Assembly: GCA_043780595.1 (NCBI GenBank)
Contig: JAYWCL010000022.1
Location: 1 to 22,971, forward strand
Direction: 5' to 3'
Source of the DNA: Limnoglobus sp043780595
Lineage (GTDB): Bacteria; Planctomycetota; Planctomycetia; Gemmatales; Gemmataceae
DNA length: 22,971 bases
Shown here: positions 7,729-15,330 of the stretch, one piece after another
How the letters are laid out: every line of letters begins with the position of its first letter
How positions within the stretch are numbered: position 1 is the first letter of the stretch
Position numbers and translations under genes: made by a program
The notes under the pieces: generated by a model
What the model was told of the DNA's origin: nothing
The model's database searches: none
The model's input: the letters and a program-made list of their open reading frames with translations, nothing else

Positions 7729-9045
7729 ATGTTCGACCGCGATACGTCTCGTAGGCAGTTCAATCGGGCGGGTGCGCTCAGCGTGGGCGTGTCGGTTTCG
7801 GGGTGGCTGGCCCCGCTCGCGAACAGCCTCGCGGCCGACCCGAAACGGAAGCGGTCGTGCATTCTGTTGTGGATGAACGGCGGGCCGTCGACGATCGATC
7901 TCTGGGACTTGAAGCCCGGCCACGCGAACGGCGGACCGTACAAGGAAATCGCAACGAGCGTGCCGGGGTTGAAGATCGGCGAGCACCTGCCGACGCTCGC
8001 GAAGTTCGGCGACCGGCTCGCGATTCTGCGTGGAATGTCCACGAAAGAAGGCGATCACGGACGCGCGACGTTCCTGATGCGCACGGGGCAACTTCCCCAG
8101 GGGCCGATCCATTACCCGACGTTCGGCTCGCTCGTTTCCAAAGAGATCGGCGACCCGAAGGCCGAGTTGCCGAACTTCGTGAGCATCGCGCCGCGCCGGT
8201 TCTTCGATGCCGACCCGAACACGCCGGGGTTCCTCGGGCCGCAACATGCACCCCTCGTCGTCGGGGCATCGAACGATTTCCAAGAACCCGTTGCCGACGA
8301 CATCGGCAGTCGGCTCAAGGTCGAGAACATCACCAGGCCCGATAGCGTATCGACGGCCCATGCGGACTCGCGGCTGTCACTTTTGCGCGATATGCACGAC
8401 GATTTCGCTACCAGCCGCCCGACGAGCATCGTCAGCAGTCACGTCTCGGCGTACGATCGCGCGACGCGGTTGATGCAATCGTCCGCTGCAAAAGCGTTCG
8501 ACCTGAACGAAGAGAAAAAGGAAGTGCGCGAGCGTTACGGCAAGTCGCTGTTCGGCCAAGGTTGCTTGCTGGCTAGGCGGCTCGTCGAGAAAGGCGTGCC
8601 GTTCGTCGAAGTCACGCTCAGCGGCTGGGACACGCACGGCAACAACTTCGACCAAGTCAAAAAGCAGTGCGATCACCTCGATAAAGGCTGGGGTTCGCTG
8701 ATGATCGACCTGAAAGAACGCGGGTTGCTCGATTCGACGCTGGTCGTTTGGATGGGCGAATTTGGCCGCACACCGCGAATCAACGGCTCAAAAGGCCGCG
8801 ACCACTTCCCGAATGCGTGGTCGACGGTGTTGGCGGGTGGCGGCATCAAAGGCGGGCAGGCGATCGGCAAAACCAGCGCCGATGGCACGACGGTCGAAGA
8901 CCGGCCGACGACGACGATCGACCTGCTCGCAACCGTCTGCGGCGCGCTCGGGATCGATCACGAAAAGCAGAACATGTCGAACGTCGGCCGGCCGATTCGC
9001 ATCGTAGATAAAGCGGCGAAACCCGTCACCGAGGTGATCGCGTGA
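7729..9045 (+). CDS. DUF1501 family protein, Tat-exported
   Basis: The protein starts MFDRDTSRRQFNRAGAL, a twin-arginine signal (SRRQF) followed by a hydrophobic stretch, so export of a folded protein by the Tat pathway is likely. DUF1501 belongs to the alkaline phosphatase/sulfatase-like superfamily. Typical motifs are WMNGGPSTIDLWDLKPG near the N-terminus, LSGWDTHGNNFDQVK about two thirds in, and GEFGRTPRINGSKGRDHFPN and WSTVLAGGGIKGGQAIG near the C-terminus. Of several possible starts (GTG 7720, ATG 7723, ATG 7729) I chose 7729, because GAGG ends 8 bases before it. The gene is downstream of the DUF1549/DUF1553 gene and shares its last 4 bases with the EF-hand gene. Enzymatic activity is inferred from fold only. 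Confidence 0.93.
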   Translation: MFDRDTSRRQFNRAGALSVGVSVSGWLAPLANSLAADPKRKRSCILLWMNGGPSTIDLWDLKPGHANGGPYKEIATSVPGLKIGEHLPTLAKFGDRLAILRGMSTKEGDHGRATFLMRTGQLPQGPIHYPTFGSLVSKEIGDPKAELPNFVSIAPRRFFDADPNTPGFLGPQHAPLVVGASNDFQEPVADDIGSRLKVENITRPDSVSTAHADSRLSLLRDMHDDFATSRPTSIVSSHVSAYDRATRLMQSSAAKAFDLNEEKKEVRERYGKSLFGQGCLLARRLVEKGVPFVEVTLSGWDTHGNNFDQVKKQCDHLDKGWGSLMIDLKERGLLDSTLVVWMGEFGRTPRINGSKGRDHFPNAWSTVLAGGGIKGGQAIGKTSADGTTVEDRPTTTIDLLATVCGALGIDHEKQNMSNVGRPIRIVDKAAKPVTEVIA

Positions 9046-10841
9046 CCCGCACTGCGTGTGTTCTTTGCACGATGATTGTCTGCGGGGCGACCGCGTTGGC
9101 CGACCCGCCCGGTTCACTCTCGCGCGGTTTGCCGCGACCGACGGGGCCGCGCGGCGATGCATTCGTTCCAGGCATCGCTGCTGTCGATAGCGCCCCGATA
9201 CAGCGACGCCGCCCAAAGTTCGTGCTGCCGCCCGCGTCGCCGATCCGCGACTCGGTCGATGTGATTTTCTTTGCGAAGGATCGGCCCGTCCGCGTGCAGA
9301 TCCACGTGACCGTCGATGATGTGGCTATCGATGTCGTCTGGCGGAAACACCTCAAAACGCTGTTCATCGCGTTCGATCGCGACCGCGATGGCTTGCTGAA
9401 TCGCTATGAAATCGAGCAGATTTACAGTGTGGCGGGAATGGCGGGGCTGGTAGCTGGGAACGCCTATCGCAACCTGAGCCAGCCGCCGACACTCGAAGAA
9501 ATCGATCGCGATGGCGACAATCGCGCGTCGTTCGATGAGTTCGCGTTTTATTATCGTGAAGCGATTGAAGACCTCGTGCAGCCCCGTTCGATCGCGATCG
9601 ACAGCGCGCCGAATCGCAAGATGACCGAGCAACTGTTCGCCGCGCTCGATCTGAACGAGGACGGCAAACTCTCGAAAAGCGAAGTGCGCGACGCGGAGAA
9701 GATTTTACTTTCGTTCGATCAGAACGAAGACGAATGCCTGTCGCCAAACGAGTTGAACCTCGGCGGCGCGGATCGATCGACCACCAACAAGCCGATACCG
9801 GTGCCGATTGATGGCTCGCCCACTGCCGACATCGCCAGCGACTTGCAACTCTTTCGCACGGCGATACCGGCAACGATCGCACAACAACTGCTGCAACGTT
9901 ACGACGCAAATAAGGATGCATTCCTGACGCAAAAAGAGATCGGCTTCGACAAGGAGACGTTCGACCGACTCGACGCGAACCGCGATGGCAAACTGTCTGC
10001 GGCGGAGTGGGAACTGTGGCGAACGGGGCCAGCGGATTTCATCGCCACAGTCAACATTAGCGACACGGCCGAACGACGGAAGATGACGATTCATTATGCC
10101 TCGGGGAAGGCGTTGCCCGCGGGGTTGGAAATTCGCAAGTCGAGTACGGGTCGGTTAGTGTTGCGGGTGGGTAGGCAGTTGCTCGATCTCTACGCGGGAG
10201 CGACACCATCGTACGTTCAAAATCGCCTCGCGGATGAGATCAATGCCACTTACCCTGCTGACAAAACCGTCGTGACCGAGAACGACATCGGCGGGCAACC
10301 GTTTCAGTTTCTACGCATCGTTTTCGATGCCGCCGACTACAACGGCGATGGCAAACTGACCCGCGCGGAATACACGAAATATATGCAACTCCAACAATCG
10401 ACGATCGACCTGGCGACGATCGCCGGATACGCGACGCGGACCCCGAGCTTGTTCCATTTGATGGACGAAAACGGCGACGGGAAACTGAGCGTGCGCGAAC
10501 TCCGCACCGCATGGGACCGCCTAATCGTGCTCGAACCCGGATCGGGAACCGAAGTCACGCACGACGCGATTCAGCCATCGGCATCGATCCGCTTCGGACG
10601 AGCGAGTTCGTCGATACACGCCGACTACGCATCATCGATGAATAACGTCGCCGCACCGCGAAAAGTGGCTGGCCCGCTCTGGATGCAGATGATGGACCGC
10701 AACGGCGACGGCGATATTTCGCGGCTCGAATTCCTCGGCACCCGTGCCGAGTTCGACCGCATCGACACCGATAAAGACGGCATCGTCTCCACCGCCGAAG
10801 CGGAAGCGTACGACAAATTGAAACGGGCGAGAGGGAATTGA
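9042..10841 (+). CDS. Secreted protein with ten EF-hand-like calcium-binding loops
   Basis: The 599-residue product has a signal peptide (MTRTACVLCTMIVCGATALA, cleaved before DPPG). Ten EF-hand-type loops are visible, starting near residues 112, 155, 203, 226, 288, 311, 432, 475, 552 and 575. Good examples are DANRDGKLSAAE, DYNGDGKLTRAE and DENGDGKLSVRE. Two are weaker: DQNEDECLSPNE lacks the central Gly, and DANKDAFLTQKE has Ala there. A region without loops (about 330-425) contains a beta-rich stretch I cannot assign. The start is a GTG that overlaps the DUF1501 stop by 4 bases, so translation is probably coupled to the upstream gene. Calcium binding is inferred from loop sequence. The partner is likely the co-exported DUF1501 protein or the cell surface. 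Confidence 0.9.
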   Translation: MTRTACVLCTMIVCGATALADPPGSLSRGLPRPTGPRGDAFVPGIAAVDSAPIQRRRPKFVLPPASPIRDSVDVIFFAKDRPVRVQIHVTVDDVAIDVVWRKHLKTLFIAFDRDRDGLLNRYEIEQIYSVAGMAGLVAGNAYRNLSQPPTLEEIDRDGDNRASFDEFAFYYREAIEDLVQPRSIAIDSAPNRKMTEQLFAALDLNEDGKLSKSEVRDAEKILLSFDQNEDECLSPNELNLGGADRSTTNKPIPVPIDGSPTADIASDLQLFRTAIPATIAQQLLQRYDANKDAFLTQKEIGFDKETFDRLDANRDGKLSAAEWELWRTGPADFIATVNISDTAERRKMTIHYASGKALPAGLEIRKSSTGRLVLRVGRQLLDLYAGATPSYVQNRLADEINATYPADKTVVTENDIGGQPFQFLRIVFDAADYNGDGKLTRAEYTKYMQLQQSTIDLATIAGYATRTPSLFHLMDENGDGKLSVRELRTAWDRLIVLEPGSGTEVTHDAIQPSASIRFGRASSSIHADYASSMNNVAAPRKVAGPLWMQMMDRNGDGDISRLEFLGTRAEFDRIDTDKDGIVSTAEAEAYDKLKRARGN

Positions 10842-10993
10842 CAATTCGGAATGAATCGCTGCTTTGAAACCTTTCGAGGACTTCCATCGCAATCTGTGCG
10901 TGCCGCGGTGCCAAAAGCTCGACACGCCTACCCGCTTTGCTACGGGACTCCTACGTTTTCTAAAAGCGATTTCCTCTCACTGCGAGATACCCA

Positions 10994-12313
10994 ATGTCTG
11001 CGTTCTTCCCCGATATCCCGAACATCCCCTTCGAAGGGCCGGATAGCAAGAACCCGCTCGCCTTCCGCCATTACAACGCCAGCGAGATCGTCGACGGCAA
11101 GACGATGAAGGATCACCTTCGCTTCGCGGTCTGCTACTGGCACACGATCTGTGGTACCGGTGCGGACCCGTTCGGCCCCGGTTGTGCCGAGCGACCGTGG
11201 GACGATCTGGGCGGTTCGCCGGTCGAAGTCGCGCTCCGGCGCGTCGATGTGATGTTCGAGTTGGTGTCCAAACTCGGCGCACCGTACTATTGCTGGCACG
11301 ATCGCGATGTCGCCCCTGAAGGCAAAGACCTCGCCGAAACGAACGCGATTTTCGACACGATTGCCGCGAAACTGAAGCTCAAACAAGCGGAAACGGGCAT
11401 CCAGCTACTCTGGGGCACCGCGAACTTGTTTAGCAACAAGCGGTTCGTTCACGGTGCATCGACGAGCTGTAACGCCGATGTGTTTGCCTATGCGGGGGCG
11501 CAAGTCAAGAAGGCGCTCGAAGTGACGAAGGAACTCGGCGGCACGAATTACGTGTTCTGGGGCGGACGCGAAGGTTACCACAACCTGCACAACACCGACC
11601 TACGCCGCGAGTTCGACCACCTCGCGAAGTTCCTGCACCTGGCAGTCGAACACAAGAAGAAGATCGGCTTCACGGGGCAGTTCCTGATCGAGCCGAAGCC
11701 GAAGGAACCGACGACGCACCAGTACGACAGCGATTGTGCCGCGTGCATGGCGTTCCTGAAAACGTACGGCCTGGACAAGGATTTCCAGTTCAACATCGAG
11801 ACGAACCACGCGACGCTCGCCGGGCACACGATGGCGCACGAACTGACGTACGCCAGCAGTTACGGAATGCTCGGCAGCATCGACGCCAACCGCGGCGACG
11901 AACTCATCGGCTGGGATACCGATCAATTCCCGACGAACCTTTACCAAACGGCACAGGTGATGCTCGCGGTGTTGAACCAGGGTGGCCTCGGGAAGGGCGG
12001 CCTGAACTTCGACGCCAAAGTGCGCCGCGAAAGCTTCGAGCCGGTCGATCTGTTCCACGCGCACATCGGCGGGATGGACGCCTTCGCGCACGGGCTGAAG
12101 ATCGCTGCCGCGATCCGCAAAGACGGCTTCCTGAAGTCGTTCGTGAAAGAACGTTACGCGAGTTGGGACAGCGGCATCGGCGCGGACATCGAGAGCGGCA
12201 AAGCCGACTTTACCTCGCTCGAAGCCTACATGCTGAAGAAGGGCAACCCCGACAAGAACAGCTCCGGACGGCAGGAGATGCTCGAGAATTACTTCAACCG
12301 GTTCATTAAGTAA
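10994..12313 (+). CDS. xylA: Xylose isomerase
   Basis: The enzyme interconverts D-xylose and D-xylulose (and D-glucose and D-fructose) in the cytoplasm, using divalent metal. At 439 residues it matches the longer class II form. The catalytic pair is in YYCWHDRDVAPEG (His102, Asp105). Metal and substrate ligands follow in LIEPKPKEP (Glu233, Lys235), NIETNHATLAGH (Glu269, His272), SIDANRGDELIGWDTDQFP (Asp297, Asp308, Asp310) and LNFDAK (Asp340). The whole protein looks intact. No xylulokinase, transporter or regulator is adjacent, so it is not in a classic xyl operon here. The spacing of about 150 bases from the upstream gene suggests its own promoter. Confidence 0.98.
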   Translation: MSAFFPDIPNIPFEGPDSKNPLAFRHYNASEIVDGKTMKDHLRFAVCYWHTICGTGADPFGPGCAERPWDDLGGSPVEVALRRVDVMFELVSKLGAPYYCWHDRDVAPEGKDLAETNAIFDTIAAKLKLKQAETGIQLLWGTANLFSNKRFVHGASTSCNADVFAYAGAQVKKALEVTKELGGTNYVFWGGREGYHNLHNTDLRREFDHLAKFLHLAVEHKKKIGFTGQFLIEPKPKEPTTHQYDSDCAACMAFLKTYGLDKDFQFNIETNHATLAGHTMAHELTYASSYGMLGSIDANRGDELIGWDTDQFPTNLYQTAQVMLAVLNQGGLGKGGLNFDAKVRRESFEPVDLFHAHIGGMDAFAHGLKIAAAIRKDGFLKSFVKERYASWDSGIGADIESGKADFTSLEAYMLKKGNPDKNSSGRQEMLENYFNRFIK

Positions 12314-12481
12314 GGCACGGAACGAACGATGCGTTCCCGATACATTCTCGAACGCGATGTGCGACCGCAGGCACAATCGCGCAACTCGCGCAGCCGTCTT
12401 GTCATGTGAGCGAGGAATGGTAAGTTACTACATTCACCCGATGCCCGGATCGACGTAAGTGGACGTGGAGGAATTGGCGCG

Positions 12482-12949
12482 ATGGCACGCAAGAAGAGCG
12501 GACCGACTCGTATGGATCGTCGCCGTGAGGCGGAGGCAGTGGAAGCCAAAGACGGCGAAAAGGAAGTCGTCGCCGACGACGATGAAGACGAAGACGAGGA
12601 TGAAGACGAAGACGAGGATGCCGAAGGTGACGGCGAAAGCGAAGCCGAGCCGGAAGCGGCAGACGCCGAGCCGGATGAAGACGAGGAAAAGCCCAAGAAG
12701 AAGGCTAAGGTTAAAGCCGTCCGCAAGAAGAAAGAGCCTTCAGCGGCGAAGCCGAAGGTCAAGCGAACTCGCGCCGTCAAGGAAGTCAAAATGAAGGCCG
12801 TCTGGGTGGTCTTCGATAACAGCAGCAAGCGGCTCGATACCTTCGCGTACAATCAAAAGCCCGAAGCCGAAGAGTTTCTCGCCAAGAAGCAAGAAGAGAA
12901 AAAGGGCACGTGTTTCATGCAGCTCGTCAAAGAGCAAATGGATTCGTAG
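12482..12949 (+). CDS. Small conserved hypothetical protein with acidic tract, Lys/Arg-rich tract and compact C-terminal domain
   Basis: The 155-residue protein has three parts. Residues 1-30 are polar and charged. Residues 31-70 are almost all Asp/Glu. Residues 71-103 are Lys/Arg-rich (KPKKKAKVKAVRKKKE). The last 50 residues (MKAVWVVFDNSSKRLDTFAY onward, ending MQLVKEQMDS) look folded, with aromatic and hydrophobic residues in a beta-alpha pattern. The charge segregation suggests binding to nucleic acid or a highly charged partner, but no known domain is recognised. GGAGG lies 10 bases before the ATG. There is no signal peptide, so it is probably cytoplasmic. Confidence 0.8.
   Translation: MARKKSGPTRMDRRREAEAVEAKDGEKEVVADDDEDEDEDEDEDEDAEGDGESEAEPEAADAEPDEDEEKPKKKAKVKAVRKKKEPSAAKPKVKRTRAVKEVKMKAVWVVFDNSSKRLDTFAYNQKPEAEEFLAKKQEEKKGTCFMQLVKEQMDS
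12581..12616 (+). repeat. 18-base tandem duplication coding the acidic tract
   Basis: Two identical 18-base units (GATGAAGACGAAGACGAG) sit back to back inside the Asp/Glu tract of the small protein. This minisatellite is likely to vary in copy number between strains without breaking the frame. Confidence 0.85.
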
Positions 12950-12971
12950 ATATTGCCCGAATACGCAGAAA

Positions 12972-12999
12972 GTCACTCGTCATAAAGTTGACGAGTGAC
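12972..12999. terminator. Perfect hairpin between convergent genes
   Basis: GTCACTCGTCA-TAAAGT-TGACGAGTGAC is a perfect 11-bp stem between the ends of the convergent 12482-12949 gene (plus) and the PP2C gene (minus). It lacks a strong T-run on either strand, so its action as a bidirectional terminator is inferred from position and stem strength. Confidence 0.6.
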
Positions 13000-13051
13000 C
13001 GCAATACACTTTTCGTCGGCCAAAAATTCCCGAACCGAAGACCGCGAACGT

Positions 13052-13807
13052 TTAGCTTTCCGAAACTTCGATCACCACGCAAGAGACGTTATCGCGGGAA
13101 CCCGCATCGAGTGCGAGTTGCCCGAGGCCCTCGGCACAGGCTTGCATGTCGGTTTGTTGGCCGATGAAGTTCAAGAGTTGCTCGTCGGTCACAACGCCGG
13201 TCAGGCCGTCCGAACAGAGCAAGAAGCGGTCGTGGTTTTTGATGTGGATGACGGTGACATCGGTGCCTTCGCCAACTTCTTTGCTGCCGAGATACTTCCA
13301 GAGTACGTTTTTGAAGCGGTGATCGCGGGCTTCCGCCTCGGAGATCGTTTTCGCTTCGACAAGAGCGCGGGCGAGCGAGTGATCGACCGTCAGTTGCTGG
13401 ATCGTCTTATCGCGAATCATGTAGCAACGACTGTCGCCGACGCCCGATATGAACATCTCGTTGCCTTTGCGCCACACCGCCATGACCACCGTGGTGCCCA
13501 TGTTCTTCATGTCTTTGTCGAGGGCACCCATCGCCATGATTTCTTCGTTCGCCTGAACGATGGCCCGCTTGCTGACCGACTTGACACCCTCGGTAACGAG
13601 GTGCGACGACAGATTCTTGCGAAGCTCGCGCGGGATGATCTCGATCGCGCGTTTGCTGGCGATCTCGCCGGCGGCTTGACCGCCCATGCCGTCCGCCACG
13701 ATGCTGACGATCAGATCCGGGAACTGCTTCACGTCGATCGAATCTTCGTTATTCTCGCGGTAATTCCCCAACAGGCTGCATTTACCGATACTGAGAGCGA
13801 ATGCCAT
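13052..13807 (-). CDS. PP2C-family serine/threonine protein phosphatase
   Basis: This 251-residue single-domain phosphatase removes phosphate from Ser/Thr residues and typically opposes Hanks-type kinases, which are numerous in planctomycetes. Conserved motifs are in order: RENNEDS (18-23), VADGMGGQAAGEIAS (37-51), SGVGDSRCYMIRD (121-133), LTVDHS, LCSDGLTGVVTD (197-208) and SRDNVSCVVIEV at the end. The metal-binding Asp residues (22, 39, 200, 239) are all present, so it should be active. The frame opens at 13834, but I chose the ATG at 13807 because GGTGAGG lies just upstream and the family starts there. There is no signal peptide or membrane segment. No kinase gene is adjacent. Confidence 0.95.
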   Translation of the reverse strand: MAFALSIGKCSLLGNYRENNEDSIDVKQFPDLIVSIVADGMGGQAAGEIASKRAIEIIPRELRKNLSSHLVTEGVKSVSKRAIVQANEEIMAMGALDKDMKNMGTTVVMAVWRKGNEMFISGVGDSRCYMIRDKTIQQLTVDHSLARALVEAKTISEAEARDHRFKNVLWKYLGSKEVGEGTDVTVIHIKNHDRFLLCSDGLTGVVTDEQLLNFIGQQTDMQACAEGLGQLALDAGSRDNVSCVVIEVSES

Positions 13808-14190
13808 ATGCCCCTCACCTTCTTTTGGCAGCACGACCGCTGGGCAACGGTGGCTCCTCGATACGAGATTATTTCGGTCTAAGTTAATATCAGTTTACAA
13901 ACGAAGCAAATCGGAAACACTAAAAATACACCCCGCGTTTGTGCATCCGCCACAAGACGCGGCTATTACATGATCTAACCTACAACGCTAGCACACGTTA
14001 CGCAACTAACGGCTCAGTTTTCACAACAAACGGTGAATTTGTTCGTCCAATCGCAATGGCTAAACAGTTAGCAACAGTAGTGTCGGAAAATACGACGGGG
14101 GCGAATAACGTCGCTCACTTCCCCTTCCGTGCGGAGCCGCGTTTCGGTTACGCTTTCGCCACATCGGAATTCACGGTTCGGGGTGGCCTC
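13808..14190. other. Intergenic region between divergent PP2C and glycosyltransferase genes
   Basis: This stretch of about 380 bases is visibly more AT-rich than its surroundings up to about 14060. It must hold the promoters of both divergent genes, but I see no convincing -35/-10 pair, hairpin or small gene. The glycosyltransferase frame is open back to 13939, yet the translated upstream part has no family resemblance. Confidence 0.5.
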
Positions 14191-15318
14191 ATGGCAGTGG
14201 TGCTCGTTCACGATTGGCTGACGGGGATGCGTGGCGGGGAGAAATGCCTCGAACCGGCTTGCGAACGCTGGCCGGACGCGAAGCTGTTCACGCTCTTGCA
14301 TCGACGCGGGTCGGTGTCGCCGACGATCGAATGCCTGGAACCGCAAGTCTCGCGGCTGGGGCGATTACCGGCGATCCACAAATACTATCGCTATTTGTTA
14401 CCCGCGATGCCGCTCGCGGCCCGGTGGCCGATCCCGCCTTGCGAACTCGTGCTCAGCTTCAGCCATTGCATCGCGAAGGCCGCGATCCCACCCGTCGGCG
14501 TGCCCCACATCAGTTACTGTTTCTCGCCGATGCGCTACGCTTGGCACCTGCGCGAATCGTACTTTCGCACCGGTAAAATCAAGGCGAAGGCACTCGATCT
14601 GATCTTGAGTCGCCTGCGCGATTGGGATCGCCGCACCAGCGACCGCGTGACGCATTTTATCGCGATTAGCAAAACGATTCAGTCGCGGATTCGCGACTGT
14701 TACGACCGCCCGAGTACGGTCGTCTATCCCCCCGTCGATACCGACTTTTACACGCCGTTGCCGGTTGCGGCCGAGCGCGAGCCGTTCTACCTGATCGTCA
14801 GCGCGTTCGCACCGTATAAGCGGTTCGATCTGGCAGTTGCGGCCTGCACGAAACTCGGTCGCAAGCTGATCGTCATCGGTACGGGGCAACAGGAAAAACA
14901 ACTCAAAGCGATGGCAGGGCCGACGGTAACGTTCCTCGGGTGGCAATCGGACGAAGTGATTCGCGATCATTATCGACGTGCAAAAGCACTGCTGTTCCCA
15001 GCGGAGGAAGACTTTGGCATCGTACCCGTCGAAGCCCAAAGTTGCGGATGCCCCGCGATCGCGTACGGTCGTGGCGGAGCGACCGAAACGATACGCCCCG
15101 TCGGCACGAACGACGCCACGGGGCTGTTTTTCGAGGAACAAACCATCGACGCGATGATCGCAGCCATCGAGCAATTCGAGCAATTGTCAGACCGGTTCGA
15201 TCCGCGGCAATGCCGTCGGAATGCGCTGCAGTTTCGCAAGCAGCGCTACGAACAAGAGCTTTTCGGCTACGTCGACAACGTGCTGGGTAACCGAAGCGAT
15301 ACCCGTCGGGCGGCGTAA
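14191..15318 (+). CDS. GT4-family glycosyltransferase
   Basis: This 375-residue GT-B enzyme probably transfers a sugar from a nucleotide donor during polysaccharide or glycolipid synthesis at the cytoplasmic face of the membrane. The N-terminal acceptor domain starts with VVLVHDWLTGMRGGEKCLE, the standard opening of this subgroup. The second Rossmann domain begins near FYLIVSAFAPYKRFDLAV. The donor-binding E-x7-E motif is in EEDFGIVPVEAQSCGCP (Glu273, Glu281), followed by YGRGGATETI. The reading frame extends 84 codons further upstream, but the ATG at 14191 matches the family's start. Upstream GGGGTGG is a modest ribosome-binding site. The acceptor and sugar cannot be deduced, and no polysaccharide operon is adjacent. 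Confidence 0.92.
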   Translation: MAVVLVHDWLTGMRGGEKCLEPACERWPDAKLFTLLHRRGSVSPTIECLEPQVSRLGRLPAIHKYYRYLLPAMPLAARWPIPPCELVLSFSHCIAKAAIPPVGVPHISYCFSPMRYAWHLRESYFRTGKIKAKALDLILSRLRDWDRRTSDRVTHFIAISKTIQSRIRDCYDRPSTVVYPPVDTDFYTPLPVAAEREPFYLIVSAFAPYKRFDLAVAACTKLGRKLIVIGTGQQEKQLKAMAGPTVTFLGWQSDEVIRDHYRRAKALLFPAEEDFGIVPVEAQSCGCPAIAYGRGGATETIRPVGTNDATGLFFEEQTIDAMIAAIEQFEQLSDRFDPRQCRRNALQFRKQRYEQELFGYVDNVLGNRSDTRRAA

Positions 15319-15330
15319 TTTCCGTTACGC
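15313..15330. repeat. Palindrome spanning the stop codons of two convergent genes
   Basis: GCGTAA-TTTCCG-TTACGC is a perfect 6-bp inverted repeat whose arms are the Ala-stop codons of both convergent genes. The genes end only 6 bases apart. Any terminator function would be weak and is uncertain. Confidence 0.5.

Noticed and set aside
12995..13882. Plus-strand open frame of nearly 300 codons opposite the PP2C gene
   Set aside because: The minus strand encodes every PP2C motif; the plus frame is an antisense artefact of codon bias.
13939..14190. N-terminal extension of the glycosyltransferase
   Set aside because: The 84 extra codons have no family similarity and lie in AT-rich intergenic-type sequence; the GT4 fold begins right after the ATG at 14191.
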